Source of the DNA: Chloroflexi bacterium bin125
GTDB lineage: Bacteria > Chloroflexota > Dehalococcoidia > Bin125
Length of the DNA: 64,000 nucleotides
NCBI GenBank assembly: GCA_002239025.1
Contig: MPNM01000001.1
Coordinates: 62,001 to 126,000, forward strand
Direction: 5' to 3'
A program made the translations under genes and the position numbers. Below are positions 50,305 through 59,454 of this stretch, one piece after another (positions within the stretch are counted from its first letter, which is position 1; each line of letters starts with the position of its first letter). The notes beneath the pieces were generated by a model. It saw only the letters and a program-made list of their open reading frames with translations, was not told the DNA's origin and did no database searches.

Positions 50305-51363
50305 CTAAGGCATCGGCAGCGCCGTGAGTAGCCGCGCGATCACATCGTCGGCCGTGACCTCATCGGCCTCGGCCTCGTAGCTCAGAACGATCCGGTGCCG
50401 CAGCGCATCAAGCGCCATCGCCTTGACATCGTCCGGTGTGGCGTAGTCGCGTCCCGAGAGCCAGGCCAGGGCGCGAGCGCTCATCGCCAGCGCCGTCGTG
50501 GCGCGAGGAGAGGCGCCGAACTCGACGTAGGCAGCCAACTCCCGCACCAACCGGCCCGGAGTCCGTGTCGCCCGGACGAGTTGGACAATGTAGTCACGCA
50601 GCAACGGGTCCATGTGTACGCCGGCGACCGAACCACGCGCTGAGAGGACGCCGTCAAGCGTCATTACCGGATTGACCTGCACATTGCTGCCGGACAGTGT
50701 CCGGTCGAGGACCTCGCGCTCGTCCAGTTCTCCCGGATAGTCAACGCGCACATTGAGCAAGAACCGGTCGAGCTGCGCCTCCGGCAACGGATAGGTGCCT
50801 TCCTGCTCGATCGGATTCTGGGTCGCCAGTACGAGGAAGGGAGAGGGCAACGGGAACGTTTCGCCGCCAATCGAGACCTGCCGCTCCTGCATCGCCTCGA
50901 GCAGCGCAGACTGCACCTTGGCCGGCGCGCGATTGATCTCATCGGCCAGCAGGACATTGGTGAAGATCGGTCCGGTGCGGACCTCAAAGCGCGACTCGGC
51001 TGCGTTGTAGATTTCCGATCCAGTCAGGTCGGCGGGCAGCAGGTCGGGCGTGAATTGGAGTCGTGCGTAGCCTGCGTCGAGACATCCGGCCAGGGTCGAA
51101 ACCGTCAACGTTTTGGCCAGCCCCGGCACGCCCTCAACGAGGCAGTGACCGTCGCAGAGCAGTGCCACCAATAGTCGAGTGACCAGGCCGTCCTGACCCA
51201 CGATCACGCGGCCAATCTCGGCTCGTAACACCGCGAGAGGCGAATCGTTGGGCATCTGCGGCGTTGGCAATACCGCGGGTTCGGCCTGAGGCACGTGCGG
51301 CGGCGTCGCCGTTGCCGTCGGCTCGGCACCCTCGGGTTCTCCGGTCCTGGCCCACTCCGACAC
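50305..51363 (-). CDS. MoxR-family AAA+ ATPase (locus B)
   Basis: [100 protein letters not shown]. Confidence 0.96.
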   Translation of the reverse strand: MSEWARTGEPEGAEPTATATPPHVPQAEPAVLPTPQMPNDSPLAVLRAEIGRVIVGQDGLVTRLLVALLCDGHCLVEGVPGLAKTLTVSTLAGCLDAGYARLQFTPDLLPADLTGSEIYNAAESRFEVRTGPIFTNVLLADEINRAPAKVQSALLEAMQERQVSIGGETFPLPSPFLVLATQNPIEQEGTYPLPEAQLDRFLLNVRVDYPGELDEREVLDRTLSGSNVQVNPVMTLDGVLSARGSVAGVHMDPLLRDYIVQLVRATRTPGRLVRELAAYVEFGASPRATTALAMSARALAWLSGRDYATPDDVKAMALDALRHRIVLSYEAEADEVTADDVIARLLTALPMP

Positions 51364-51520
51364 GTCGCGCCTGCCCCTCTGAACCGACTTGCCTACCTGG
51401 CCAACCTGCCCCGTCGCTCAGTGTATCCACGAACGCTTACCATTCACCCACACCGTGAGGCTGGATGCCGCTCAGCGGCGCAACCCGATCGAATCAGGGC
51501 AGAAAGTTGAGGCAGACATC

Positions 51521-52495
51521 ATGCGCTTCGGCGTCACCGTCGGCAACATGAACGGGTTCAACGACGAATCGGGACCCAACGCCTGCATCGATGTCGCGCA
51601 GGCGGCCGAGGACCTCGGCTTCGATTCCGTCTGGACCAACGACCACATCGTCGTCCCGACGCAGATTGAATCGCGCTATCCATACAACGATCTGGGCGAG
51701 TTCCCCGCGCCATCGACAATCCAGTGCTTCGAACCCCTCGCCGTCATGTGCGCGCTGGCCGAGGCGACGCAATCGGTCGAGATTGGCTGCTCGGTCCTGG
51801 TCATTCCCTATCGTCATCCGGCAGTCGTGGCCAAGATGCTCGCCGCTGCCGACCAGATCTCCGGCGGGCGAATCGTGCTGGGCGCCGGCGTGGGCTGGAT
51901 GCGCGAGGAATTCGAAGCGCTCGGCCTGACCGATGTCCACTACCGCCGTCGCGGCGCCGTGACTAATGAGTACCTGAGAGCGATGCGCGAGATCTGGACC
52001 AATCCTGGGCCATCCTCGTTTCACGGACAGTTCGTCGACTTTCACAACGTCGGCGCCTATCCCAAGCCCGTCCAGCGAGACGACGGCGGCACGATCCCGA
52101 TCGTGATCGGCGGCAACGGCATCAACGCGTGGCGTCGGGCGTCACGATACGGAGACGGCTTTCACGCCGCCTTCCAGACCGTCGAGAACATGGCCGTCGA
52201 AGTCGAAGGCGTGCGCCACGAGTGTGAGCGCGACCGTCGGGACCCTGACGAGCTGGAGATCCAGTTGCTGCAGGCGATGCGCCCGTCCGACACCTCGTTG
52301 GATGAAGATGACCGGCCACTACTGCACGGATCGCCCGATCAAATCGCCTCCGACCTGCTCGCCTTCGGTCGTGTCGGAGTCGAGCATCTGATCGCCACGC
52401 CAATGATGGTCAGCCCCGAGGGCGATACGACCGTCGAGCGGGTGATCAACAGCATGCAGTTCGTCGCCGACGAAATCCTGCCGGCGTTCGCCTGA
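51521..52495 (+). CDS. Luciferase-like (LLM-class) flavin/F420-dependent oxidoreductase
   Basis: MRFGVTVGNMNGFNDES...AEDLGFDSVWTNDHIVVPTQIESRYPYND, ISGGRIVLGAGVGWMREEFEALGL, IPIVIGGNG. Confidence 0.92.
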   Translation: MRFGVTVGNMNGFNDESGPNACIDVAQAAEDLGFDSVWTNDHIVVPTQIESRYPYNDLGEFPAPSTIQCFEPLAVMCALAEATQSVEIGCSVLVIPYRHPAVVAKMLAAADQISGGRIVLGAGVGWMREEFEALGLTDVHYRRRGAVTNEYLRAMREIWTNPGPSSFHGQFVDFHNVGAYPKPVQRDDGGTIPIVIGGNGINAWRRASRYGDGFHAAFQTVENMAVEVEGVRHECERDRRDPDELEIQLLQAMRPSDTSLDEDDRPLLHGSPDQIASDLLAFGRVGVEHLIATPMMVSPEGDTTVERVINSMQFVADEILPAFA

Positions 52496-52510
52496 TGAAT
52501 CAAGGGGAGA

Positions 52511-52568
52511 GGGCGACCACAAGGGTCGCCCCTACAAGATCCCGTAGGGGCAGGCCTTGTGCCTGCCC
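52511..52568. repeat. Palindromic intergenic repeat (GGGCGACCACAAGGGTCGCCC / GGGGCAGGCCTTGTGCCTGCCC)
   Basis: Two adjacent hairpins GGGCGACCACAAGGGTCGCCCCTAC and GTAGGGGCAGGCCTTGTGCCTGCCC. Confidence 0.8.
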
Positions 52569-52607
52569 GTCGTACCGAGGACTGGAAACGGACTGAGGAG
52601 ACATCAG

Positions 52608-53585
52608 ATGAAATTCGGAATCCCGATTGGCAACTTTGGCACGGCCGGCAAGTTTGGCGACATCAACGATGTGATCGACATCGCCGAGCGCGCCGAGTTG
52701 CTCGGTTTCGACTCCGTCTGGGTGCATGATCACGTGTTTATGCCGGCGCGGATCAAGTCGCGCTATCCCTACAACGACTCCGGTGTCGCCGGGTTTGCCT
52801 ATCACCAGGACATCATGGATCCGCTTGCGGTGATGTCGGCGCTCGCGGTGCGCACGTCCGAGATTCAGATTGGTACCTCGGTGCTGATCATTCCCTACCG
52901 CGATCCGCTCTTCCAGGCGCAGATGATCGCGACCGTTGACCAGCTCTCCGAAGGTCGAGTGCTGCTCGGCATCGGCGTCGGTTGGATGGAGGAGGAGTTT
53001 GAGGCGCTTGGACTCGGCGGCGAGCCGTTTGAGCGTCGCGGCGCGATGACCGATGAGTGGATGTCGATCGCGATCAGTGCCTGGACGCACGGCGTCAATC
53101 GTGAGCCAATCTCGCATGAAGGCCACTTCCGCCAATTCGACAACCTCGGCGGACTCTGCGCCTGTTACCAGCAACCTCACGTTCCAGTCTGGATCGGTGG
53201 CAAAGGCAGGATCGCGGCCCGTCGCGTGGCTCGATACGGCACCGGCTACCACACGATCACGTCCGAACCGGACCAGATCCGCGAGGAACTGGCAATCGTC
53301 AAGGAGGAGATGGAGCGAGTCGGCCGGGATATGTCGGAGCTTGAGATCTCGATGTTGGGGCCCATGGTGCTGCTCGATGGAGATCCGGACTCGGTCAGGG
53401 GATTCCCTGCCGTGGTCGGAGGTTCAAGAGACGAAATCGTCGACAAGCTGGGCCAGTACGGGGAAGCCGGACTGGAACACGCCCTCAGCATCCCCGCCTA
53501 CCGCACACCCAACTGGGATGTTCCACCCGATCAGCAGATGCAGGCGATGGCGGAGTTGGCGGAGATCATTGAGGAGTTGCGGTAG
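52608..53585 (+). CDS. Luciferase-like (LLM-class) flavin/F420-dependent oxidoreductase
   Basis: MKFGIPIGNFGTAGKFGDINDVIDIAERAELLGFDSVWVHDHVFMPARIKSRYPYND, LSEGRVLLGIGVGWMEEEFEALGL. Confidence 0.92.
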   Translation: MKFGIPIGNFGTAGKFGDINDVIDIAERAELLGFDSVWVHDHVFMPARIKSRYPYNDSGVAGFAYHQDIMDPLAVMSALAVRTSEIQIGTSVLIIPYRDPLFQAQMIATVDQLSEGRVLLGIGVGWMEEEFEALGLGGEPFERRGAMTDEWMSIAISAWTHGVNREPISHEGHFRQFDNLGGLCACYQQPHVPVWIGGKGRIAARRVARYGTGYHTITSEPDQIREELAIVKEEMERVGRDMSELEISMLGPMVLLDGDPDSVRGFPAVVGGSRDEIVDKLGQYGEAGLEHALSIPAYRTPNWDVPPDQQMQAMAELAEIIEELR

Positions 53586-53683
53586 CAGTCTTAGCGGGAA
53601 GGGCCACCTCAGGCGCCCCGCGACAGCCCCCCGGGGGAGACCGATACGAAACGTTGGTGACTGTCATGACGGGCGCACCACTT

Positions 53684-53781
53684 CCGTCATACCCGCGCTT
53701 GCCGCGGGTATCTCGCGTCTCCATGAACGGACGCCTGTGCTCCACGCAGCGAGATTGCCGCGACGGAGCGCGGCAATGACG
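53684..53781. repeat. GTCAT-family palindromic repeat, full element
   Basis: CCGTCATACCCGCGCTTGCCGCGGGTATCTCGCG ... GCAGCGAGATTGCCGCGACGGAGCGCGGCAATGACG. Confidence 0.82.
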
Positions 53782-53836
53782 TAAGAGGGGAGTTTCGCGT
53801 CAGACTCTGCAAGGTGCAGCTTGCGGCGAACTCGCG

Positions 53837-55138
53837 TTAGTCAGCCGCGACCGTCAGATCTTCGCCCGTTTTGGTGCTGACCTCGAACGCTGACTTTAGG
53901 TCCAGTTCCTTAGCGATCTCCCTTGTGGCCGGGATGACCTCTTCTCCGAAGAGGCGGAGTGAGCGCATCGAGTCCTGGTGGGTCATGGCTCCGTCGCCGT
54001 CCCAGAAGAAGATCTGGCCTGGACGCAGGTACTCGAGCACGTGACGGATCTTGGGGATGACGGTCTTCGGCGTGCCCGTGATGATCGTCATGCGCTGCTT
54101 CTGATCCTCGTAGGAGCCGAAGATGTCGGAGGCCTCGGGCTGCTCCTTCTCGCGAGCTGCGAGCGCAGCCTCGGCGGCGGCGGTGCGACCTCGTGATGCA
54201 GCGGCGGCGAAGTTCTGGATCGTGGGCAGCACGTTGGTCCGGGACGTGAGTCCGGGCAGGTTCTGCAGGTGCGACTTGACAACGCCCTGATTGCCCTCGA
54301 GGAACGGGTTTGAGGGACCTTGCAGGTAGCGTCGGCCGGCCTCCTCGGCCAATTCCTCGGTTTCGTCGACGTGGACCTTGAACAGGTAGCCGTGATGCTG
54401 CGAGCCGGCTTCGTAGCCGTTTTCCTTGGCCACCTCGTCGTAGTAAGCGAACGATTGCTTGGTCGGCTCGAGGTCGGTGGCCAGCATGACGTAGGGGTAA
54501 CGATGCTCGGCGGTCCACTTGACCGTGTTGCGGCTCATGATCCCGGGAATCCAGATCTGCGGATGCGGATCCTGGATCGGTCGCGACCATGGGTTCACAT
54601 AGCGGAAGTTGTAGTGCTCGCCCTCCCAGCGGAAGGGGCCGGGCGTTGACCAGGCCTTGACGACGAAGTCGTGGGCCTCCTGGAAGCGTTCCCAGTTGAA
54701 GGGCGCCTGGGCGTTGTGCGAGACCGACTCGCGTCCGCCGCCGCGCACCCAGCCAGTGACCAGCCGACCCTCGGAAATCATGTCAATCTGAGCCAGCGTC
54801 TCGGCCAGCCAGAGCGGATCTTCCCAGATCGGCAGGATGTTGCCCAGCAGGACAATCTTGGCTTTCTTCGTGATTCGGGCGAGGATCGCCGCTTCAACGT
54901 TCATCACCGAGCCCATGCAGAAGGGGGTCGAATGATGTTCGTTAAGCATCAACGCATCGAAGCCCATCTCCTCGGCATAGATTTTCTCGTCGAGGTAGCG
55001 GTGGTATAGCTCGGAACCGACGCGAGGGTCATAGGCCGAGTTGGAGGCGTCGAGGTCGGTCAGATCAAGTCCGGTGGCACCAAAGAATCCGGTCTCAGGG
55101 TCCTGGTACGGGCGCTCGGTGAAGTAGCCGATCAGCAT
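53837..55138 (-). CDS. Luciferase-like (LLM-class) flavin-dependent oxidoreductase
   Basis: MLIGYFTERPYQDPETGFFGATGLDL, YAEEMGFDALMLNEHHSTPFCMGSVMNVEAAILARITKKAKIVLLGNILPIWEDPLWLAETLAQIDMISEGRL; start at internal ATG 55138. Confidence 0.92.
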   Translation of the reverse strand: MLIGYFTERPYQDPETGFFGATGLDLTDLDASNSAYDPRVGSELYHRYLDEKIYAEEMGFDALMLNEHHSTPFCMGSVMNVEAAILARITKKAKIVLLGNILPIWEDPLWLAETLAQIDMISEGRLVTGWVRGGGRESVSHNAQAPFNWERFQEAHDFVVKAWSTPGPFRWEGEHYNFRYVNPWSRPIQDPHPQIWIPGIMSRNTVKWTAEHRYPYVMLATDLEPTKQSFAYYDEVAKENGYEAGSQHHGYLFKVHVDETEELAEEAGRRYLQGPSNPFLEGNQGVVKSHLQNLPGLTSRTNVLPTIQNFAAAASRGRTAAAEAALAAREKEQPEASDIFGSYEDQKQRMTIITGTPKTVIPKIRHVLEYLRPGQIFFWDGDGAMTHQDSMRSLRLFGEEVIPATREIAKELDLKSAFEVSTKTGEDLTVAAD

Positions 55139-55210
55139 GGTGAAGTCCTTTTCGTTCAGGGTCAGTATCGGAAATCGAAATCGAGATTGCCACACCGTGA
55201 TCGTGGGATT

Positions 55211-55353
55211 GCACAAAGACCTCCCCCCTTGGGGGAGGTACCCCGAAGGGGCGGAGGGGGCCCGCAGCGGTCAACAGGCAGGCGGCGTGTGTGCCAGTAC
55301 TTGGAGCCCTCTCAGTCGCTCCGCGACAGCTGCCCCATTGGGGGAGCTCGTGC
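55211..55353. repeat. GCTCCCCC-family palindromic element
   Basis: GCAC...CCTCCCCCCTTGGGGGAGG ... CTCTCAGTCGCTCCGCGACAGCTGCCCCATTGGGGGAGCTCGTGC; shares CTCAGTCGCTCCGCGACAGCT with the 19184 element. Confidence 0.75.
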
Positions 55354-55390
55354 AGAGTCATAGACTGCCTTTCGAGATGGAGGCTGTGCC

Positions 55391-56305
55391 ATGTCCAAGC
55401 CAGTAGTGATTGAAGCTGCGATCAATGGGGCGACTCCCCAGTCGCGTAATCCAAATTCCCCTCGTTCGGTGGAGGAGATTGCGGCTGATGCGGTGCAGGC
55501 GCTCGATGCGGGCGCGGCGATTGTTCACAACCACAACGATGACCAGGTGGTCCACGATCAGCCTCGGACGACGGCCGGTTGGCACGATCCCCAGCCCTAC
55601 ATTGACGCCTGGCGCGAGGTGCTTTCGCAGCGACCTGATGCGATTCTCTATCCAACGATGGGCTCAGGTGGACATGACACCGAGATTTCGGTGCGCTACT
55701 CCCATCTGCCCGCGCTGCATGCAGCGGGAGTGCTGGGACAGGGTCTGATCGATCCCGGCTGCGTAGCGCTGGGCGGTGGCGACGAGCATGGGCTGCCCAA
55801 TCCCAATGACCGCGTCTACATCAACACCTACAAGGACGCGCGCTACATGTTCGAGACTTGCCAGCGGATGGGTCGCGGCGCCTCGATCTCGATCTTCGAG
55901 CCTGGTTTCCTGCGTGTGGTGCTGGCTTATCACGCGCAAGGATTGGTGCCTCAGGGATCGCTGGTCAAGCTCTACTTCGGCGGGATGGAACGCGGGCCGC
56001 TGGGCTTCGGCATGTTCCCGACCGAGCCCTGCCTGAACGCCTACATCTCGATGCTTGAAGGGACGGGCCTGGAGTGGTCGGTCGCCGTGCTCGGCGGCGA
56101 CAACGTTGGCTCAGGCTTTGCAAGGCTGGCCCTGGAGAAGGGCGGCCACGTTCGAGTCGGCCTCGAAGACTTCTATGCCGGCCCGAGAACGCCGACCAAC
56201 ACCGAGCTGTTGGAAGAGCTGGTTAGCCTCTGCGACGAGGTCGGCCGGCCTGTAGCCTCGCCCTCCGAGGCGCGCGAGTTGCTGGGTCTGCCCTCGAGTC
56301 AGTAG
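55391..56305 (+). CDS. Beta-keto acid cleavage enzyme (BKACE, DUF849)
   Basis: PVVIEAAINGATPQSRNPNSPRSVEEIAADAVQALDAGAAIVHNHND, VLGGDNVGSGFARLALEKGGHVRVGLEDFYAGPRTPTN. Confidence 0.92.
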   Translation: MSKPVVIEAAINGATPQSRNPNSPRSVEEIAADAVQALDAGAAIVHNHNDDQVVHDQPRTTAGWHDPQPYIDAWREVLSQRPDAILYPTMGSGGHDTEISVRYSHLPALHAAGVLGQGLIDPGCVALGGGDEHGLPNPNDRVYINTYKDARYMFETCQRMGRGASISIFEPGFLRVVLAYHAQGLVPQGSLVKLYFGGMERGPLGFGMFPTEPCLNAYISMLEGTGLEWSVAVLGGDNVGSGFARLALEKGGHVRVGLEDFYAGPRTPTNTELLEELVSLCDEVGRPVASPSEARELLGLPSSQ

Positions 56306-56319
56306 TGGAGGAGTGAGCG

Positions 56320-56805
56320 ATGTTTGAGATGCAACCAGAGGTGCTGCGCGAGTTTCTTGAGCGACCGCTGCCCGCCGTGCTCTCGACCCTGCGGGGAGAC
56401 GGCAGTCCTTACACGATTCCTCTCTGGTACCTGTGGGAGGGCAATGTGCCCGACGACATGCATCCTGCGAGCAATCCTCCGACGGGCCACGTCTGGTTCC
56501 TCGGCGCCACGACCAGCACCTGGTGCAAGCACTTGCAGCGCGACCCGCGCATGTCGCTCTGTATCGATGTGGAAGGTCCCTCGGCCAAGCACGTGGGCAT
56601 CGATGGCGCCGTCGAGTACTCCAGCGAGGAAGACGCCGATCCATGGCCGATCTTGCGCCGCCTGGTAGAGAGATACGTCGGCCGGGGCGATCCAGCCAAT
56701 GACGAAGCGGTCGAACAGTACATGGAGTCCTCCCGTTCGATGACGCCGATGGTGTTCAAGGTGACGCCGAAACAGTGGCGGGCGATCGACCTGTCGCGGG
56801 AGTAG
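56320..56805 (+). CDS. PPOX/FMN-binding split-barrel family protein, copy 1
   Basis: LREFLERPLPAVLSTLRGDGSPYTIPLWYLWEGN...HLQRDPRMSLCIDVEGPSAKHVGIDGAVEY. Confidence 0.85.
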   Translation: MFEMQPEVLREFLERPLPAVLSTLRGDGSPYTIPLWYLWEGNVPDDMHPASNPPTGHVWFLGATTSTWCKHLQRDPRMSLCIDVEGPSAKHVGIDGAVEYSSEEDADPWPILRRLVERYVGRGDPANDEAVEQYMESSRSMTPMVFKVTPKQWRAIDLSRE

Positions 56806-56844
56806 GCGGACCAAGTCCGTCGGGATATCGGCGTCCATGTCCTC

Positions 56845-56996
56845 CCGTCATTCCCGCGCTCCGACGCGGGAATCTCGCAGCGACCAGCGCTAACAACGGA
56901 ATCCGCGAGAATCTGTTCCCTTCGAGTCACAATGCCAATGCTCGACCAGTGTGCCCATTGCCGCGAGATACCCGCGTCGGAGCGCGGGTATGACGG
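56845..56996. repeat. GTCAT-family palindromic repeat, full element
   Basis: CCGTCATTCCCGCGCTCCGACGCGGGAATCTCGC ... GCGAGATACCCGCGTCGGAGCGCGGGTATGACGG. Confidence 0.85.
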
Positions 56997-57005
56997 ATCC
57001 TAGGA

Positions 57006-57159
57006 TGTCTCAGAAGTCGAATTTCCCAGTCCCCGCTTTACGCGGGGACCTGCTCCCTCCCTGTAGGGGACTCCACCACCAGATACCCCGTGCTGCCCCA
57101 GCGGGTCCCCGCGTAAAGCGGGGACTGGGATTCAACCAACCAATGGGACTTCTGAGACA
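57006..57159. mobile_element. MITE-like palindromic element with 13-bp terminal and 26-bp internal inverted repeats
   Basis: TGTCTCAGAAGTC (57006-57018) / GACTTCTGAGACA (57147-57159); CCCAGTCCCCGCTTTACGCGGGGACC (57025-57050) is the exact reverse complement of 57104-57129. No ORF recognised inside. Confidence 0.7.
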
Positions 57160-57247
57160 CCCTCGGATCTTTCACCGCTGTAGCGTCATTGGCTTACCAT
57201 CGTTCCATTGCGTTTCAGCGAAACACTGACAGCAGAAGGAGTCGAAC

Positions 57248-57814
57248 ATGCCACGAATGCGAGGTCCGGCGATTCGCGAGTTCCTGGAGCAGCCGATGAA
57301 CGGTGTGTTGGCGACGCTGCGGCAGGATGGCCGGCCGTACACGATTCCGCTCTGGTTTCTCTGGGAAGGTGAGATTGGCGATGACACGCATCCCGTGCGC
57401 AATCCGCCACAGGGCCACTTCTGGCTGACCGGCACTCACGGTCGTGTTTGGTGCAGGCAGTTGATGAACGACCCTCGCATGTCGTTCTGCATCGAGTCGG
57501 CGGGTCCGCCGGCGCAGCACGTTGAGGTTGACGGCACGGCCGAGGCATTCATCCTGCCCGAGTTCGACATCTGGCCGATCTCGCGCAAGCTGGCCGAAAA
57601 GTATGTCGGCCGCGGCGATCCGGCCAATGCTGATGCGGTCGAGGCCTTCTTCACCAACATGCAGACTGAACCGCGGATGCTGTTCAAAGTCACTCCAGAG
57701 GTGTGGCGGGCAATTGATCTGACCATCTACCGAGGCAAGCGCAGCGACCGCGAGCATCAGGCTGGTCAGGCGACCGGTCAAGGGGCGGCACAGGAGCCTC
57801 AGGCGGTGCGGTGA
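57248..57814 (+). CDS. PPOX/FMN-binding split-barrel family protein, copy 2
   Basis: IREFLEQPMNGVLATLRQDGRPYTIPLWFLWEGEIGDDTHPVRNPPQGHFWLTGTHGRVWCRQLMNDPRMSFCIES; paralogue of 56320-56805. Confidence 0.85.
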   Translation: MPRMRGPAIREFLEQPMNGVLATLRQDGRPYTIPLWFLWEGEIGDDTHPVRNPPQGHFWLTGTHGRVWCRQLMNDPRMSFCIESAGPPAQHVEVDGTAEAFILPEFDIWPISRKLAEKYVGRGDPANADAVEAFFTNMQTEPRMLFKVTPEVWRAIDLTIYRGKRSDREHQAGQATGQGAAQEPQAVR

Positions 57815-59121
57815 GCCTGAGGGTCGGATCACGCACTGGAGGAATCGGCGGTAGAGGAGGTCTGCTCGCCAATCAGGGCTTCCGAAAAGTCTGGGCGGCC
57901 GGCGCGGTCACCGGCATGGTGCGCTGGCTCGACATGCTGGTGCTCACGCTGTTCGCCCGCGACCTGGCCGAGGCGGCAGGCTTTGTCGCGCTGGCCTTTC
58001 TCGTGCGAATGGCGCCACGCCTGCTGTTCGGGATGTTTGTCGGCGCCCTGGCCGACAGATTCGACCGCAAGAAGATCTGGATTGGCTCGCTGCTGATCCT
58101 GTCGGTGATGTACTTCGCCCTGACCGCCTACGTGATGCTGGTTGGGATTGATTTCTGGCTGTTGCTCGGCTTCGTCTTCATCGCCGGCACGGTCTGGTCG
58201 GTGGAGTTTCCCACTCGCCGCGCGATGATCGCCGATGTCGTCGCGCCGCACCAGGTCGGCCGAGCAGTCGGACTGGACTGGTCGACAGACTCGATCGTGC
58301 GCATCCCCGGCCCGCTGATTGGGGCAGGACTGTTGCAGGAATTGGGACCGGAGTGGGCCTATCTGTTCACGGCCTGCGCCTTCATCATCTCTGCCTTGAT
58401 CGCATCGACGCTCGACTATCGCAAGCCGCTGCGGGCGGCGTCGGCCTCTGGATTCGCGGCGGTTGCTCGCGAGACCTGGCGCGATATCCGCGAGGGCTTC
58501 GTCTACATCCGGCGCAGCGAACTGCTGGTCGGGACGCTAATGGTGACGCTGGCATTCAACCTGCTCTTCCCCGCCTACAACGCGGCGCTGCCTGACATCG
58601 GCCAACAGTTGCTCGGCGTCGACAAGCTGAGGATTGGGGTGCTTGAGGCGTTAGTCGGTGCGGGCTCATTCTTCAGCGCCCTGGCAATTGCCGGATGGAG
58701 CAGTTGGGGACAATCTGGCCGGATTTACTACGCGGGAACGGCCTGGTTCTTGATCTGTGTGACTGGCATGGTGCTCTCGCCCTGGTACGAGCTCTCGATG
58801 ATCGTGGCCTTCTGCATGGGCTTCGGCTTCTCAGCGTTCGCGATCATGCAGACCGCGATCCTGGTCACACGCACGCCACCCGAGATGCGCGGCCGGATCA
58901 TGGGAGTGCTCTCGATGGTGATTGGCCTCGGCCCGTTGACAGGTCTGCAGGTGTTCTTCATGTTCGACTGGTTCGGGATCCAGGGTGGCGTGCTGTCGGT
59001 CGTGATCGAAGCAGCCGGGCTGTTGCTGCTGGCAATCCTGGTCTGGCCGATGATCGTCAAGAGGTTGCCCGGGTCGGACCCGAAAGTGGCCGCGGCCTAC
59101 GCGCCTCAGCGTTCGCGTTGA
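57811..59121 (+). CDS. MFS transporter
   Basis: GTG start overlapping the upstream stop; ~12 hydrophobic segments, FGMFVGALADRFDRKKIWIGSLLIL, EFPTRRAMIADVVAPHQVGRAVGLDW. Confidence 0.9.
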   Translation: MSLRVGSRTGGIGGRGGLLANQGFRKVWAAGAVTGMVRWLDMLVLTLFARDLAEAAGFVALAFLVRMAPRLLFGMFVGALADRFDRKKIWIGSLLILSVMYFALTAYVMLVGIDFWLLLGFVFIAGTVWSVEFPTRRAMIADVVAPHQVGRAVGLDWSTDSIVRIPGPLIGAGLLQELGPEWAYLFTACAFIISALIASTLDYRKPLRAASASGFAAVARETWRDIREGFVYIRRSELLVGTLMVTLAFNLLFPAYNAALPDIGQQLLGVDKLRIGVLEALVGAGSFFSALAIAGWSSWGQSGRIYYAGTAWFLICVTGMVLSPWYELSMIVAFCMGFGFSAFAIMQTAILVTRTPPEMRGRIMGVLSMVIGLGPLTGLQVFFMFDWFGIQGGVLSVVIEAAGLLLLAILVWPMIVKRLPGSDPKVAAAYAPQRSR

Positions 59122-59167
59122 CGGCGCCGCGCCTTCACCAAGTACGTGTCCCAGCAACAGTGTTCGT

Positions 59168-59335
59168 TGCCCCGTGCTTGACAGGGGGCCCAGACCTCTT
59201 AGGTCGTGGCTGACCCGCACTTCACCTCTCCGACAGGGATCACGCGGAGTCTTCCGCGTTCGGCGTCCGTATTGAGGCATCGGTCCAGGCGCGAGCAACG
59301 GGTGTTGCCCTGGGCCCCGTGTCAAGCACGGGGCA
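59168..59335. repeat. 26-bp near-perfect inverted repeat pair
   Basis: TGCCCCGTGCTTGACAGGGGGCCCAG (59168-59193) against CTGGGCCCCGTGTCAAGCACGGGGCA (59310-59335), one mismatch. Confidence 0.85.
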
Positions 59336-59454
59336 TCGGAGAGAGTAGCGCTCTTGGGCTGAATGCACGCTCGTGGCGGCATAGTGGGTCTGCTTGTGAG
59401 TGAAGGAGGTTTTCTCCGGGCACGCTTTACGCTGCAGTCACTGGGAGGTTGGTA

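Noticed and set aside
56845-57159. CRISPR-like repeats
   Set aside because: Arms are inverted rather than direct repeats and not regularly spaced; better explained as MITE/REP elements.
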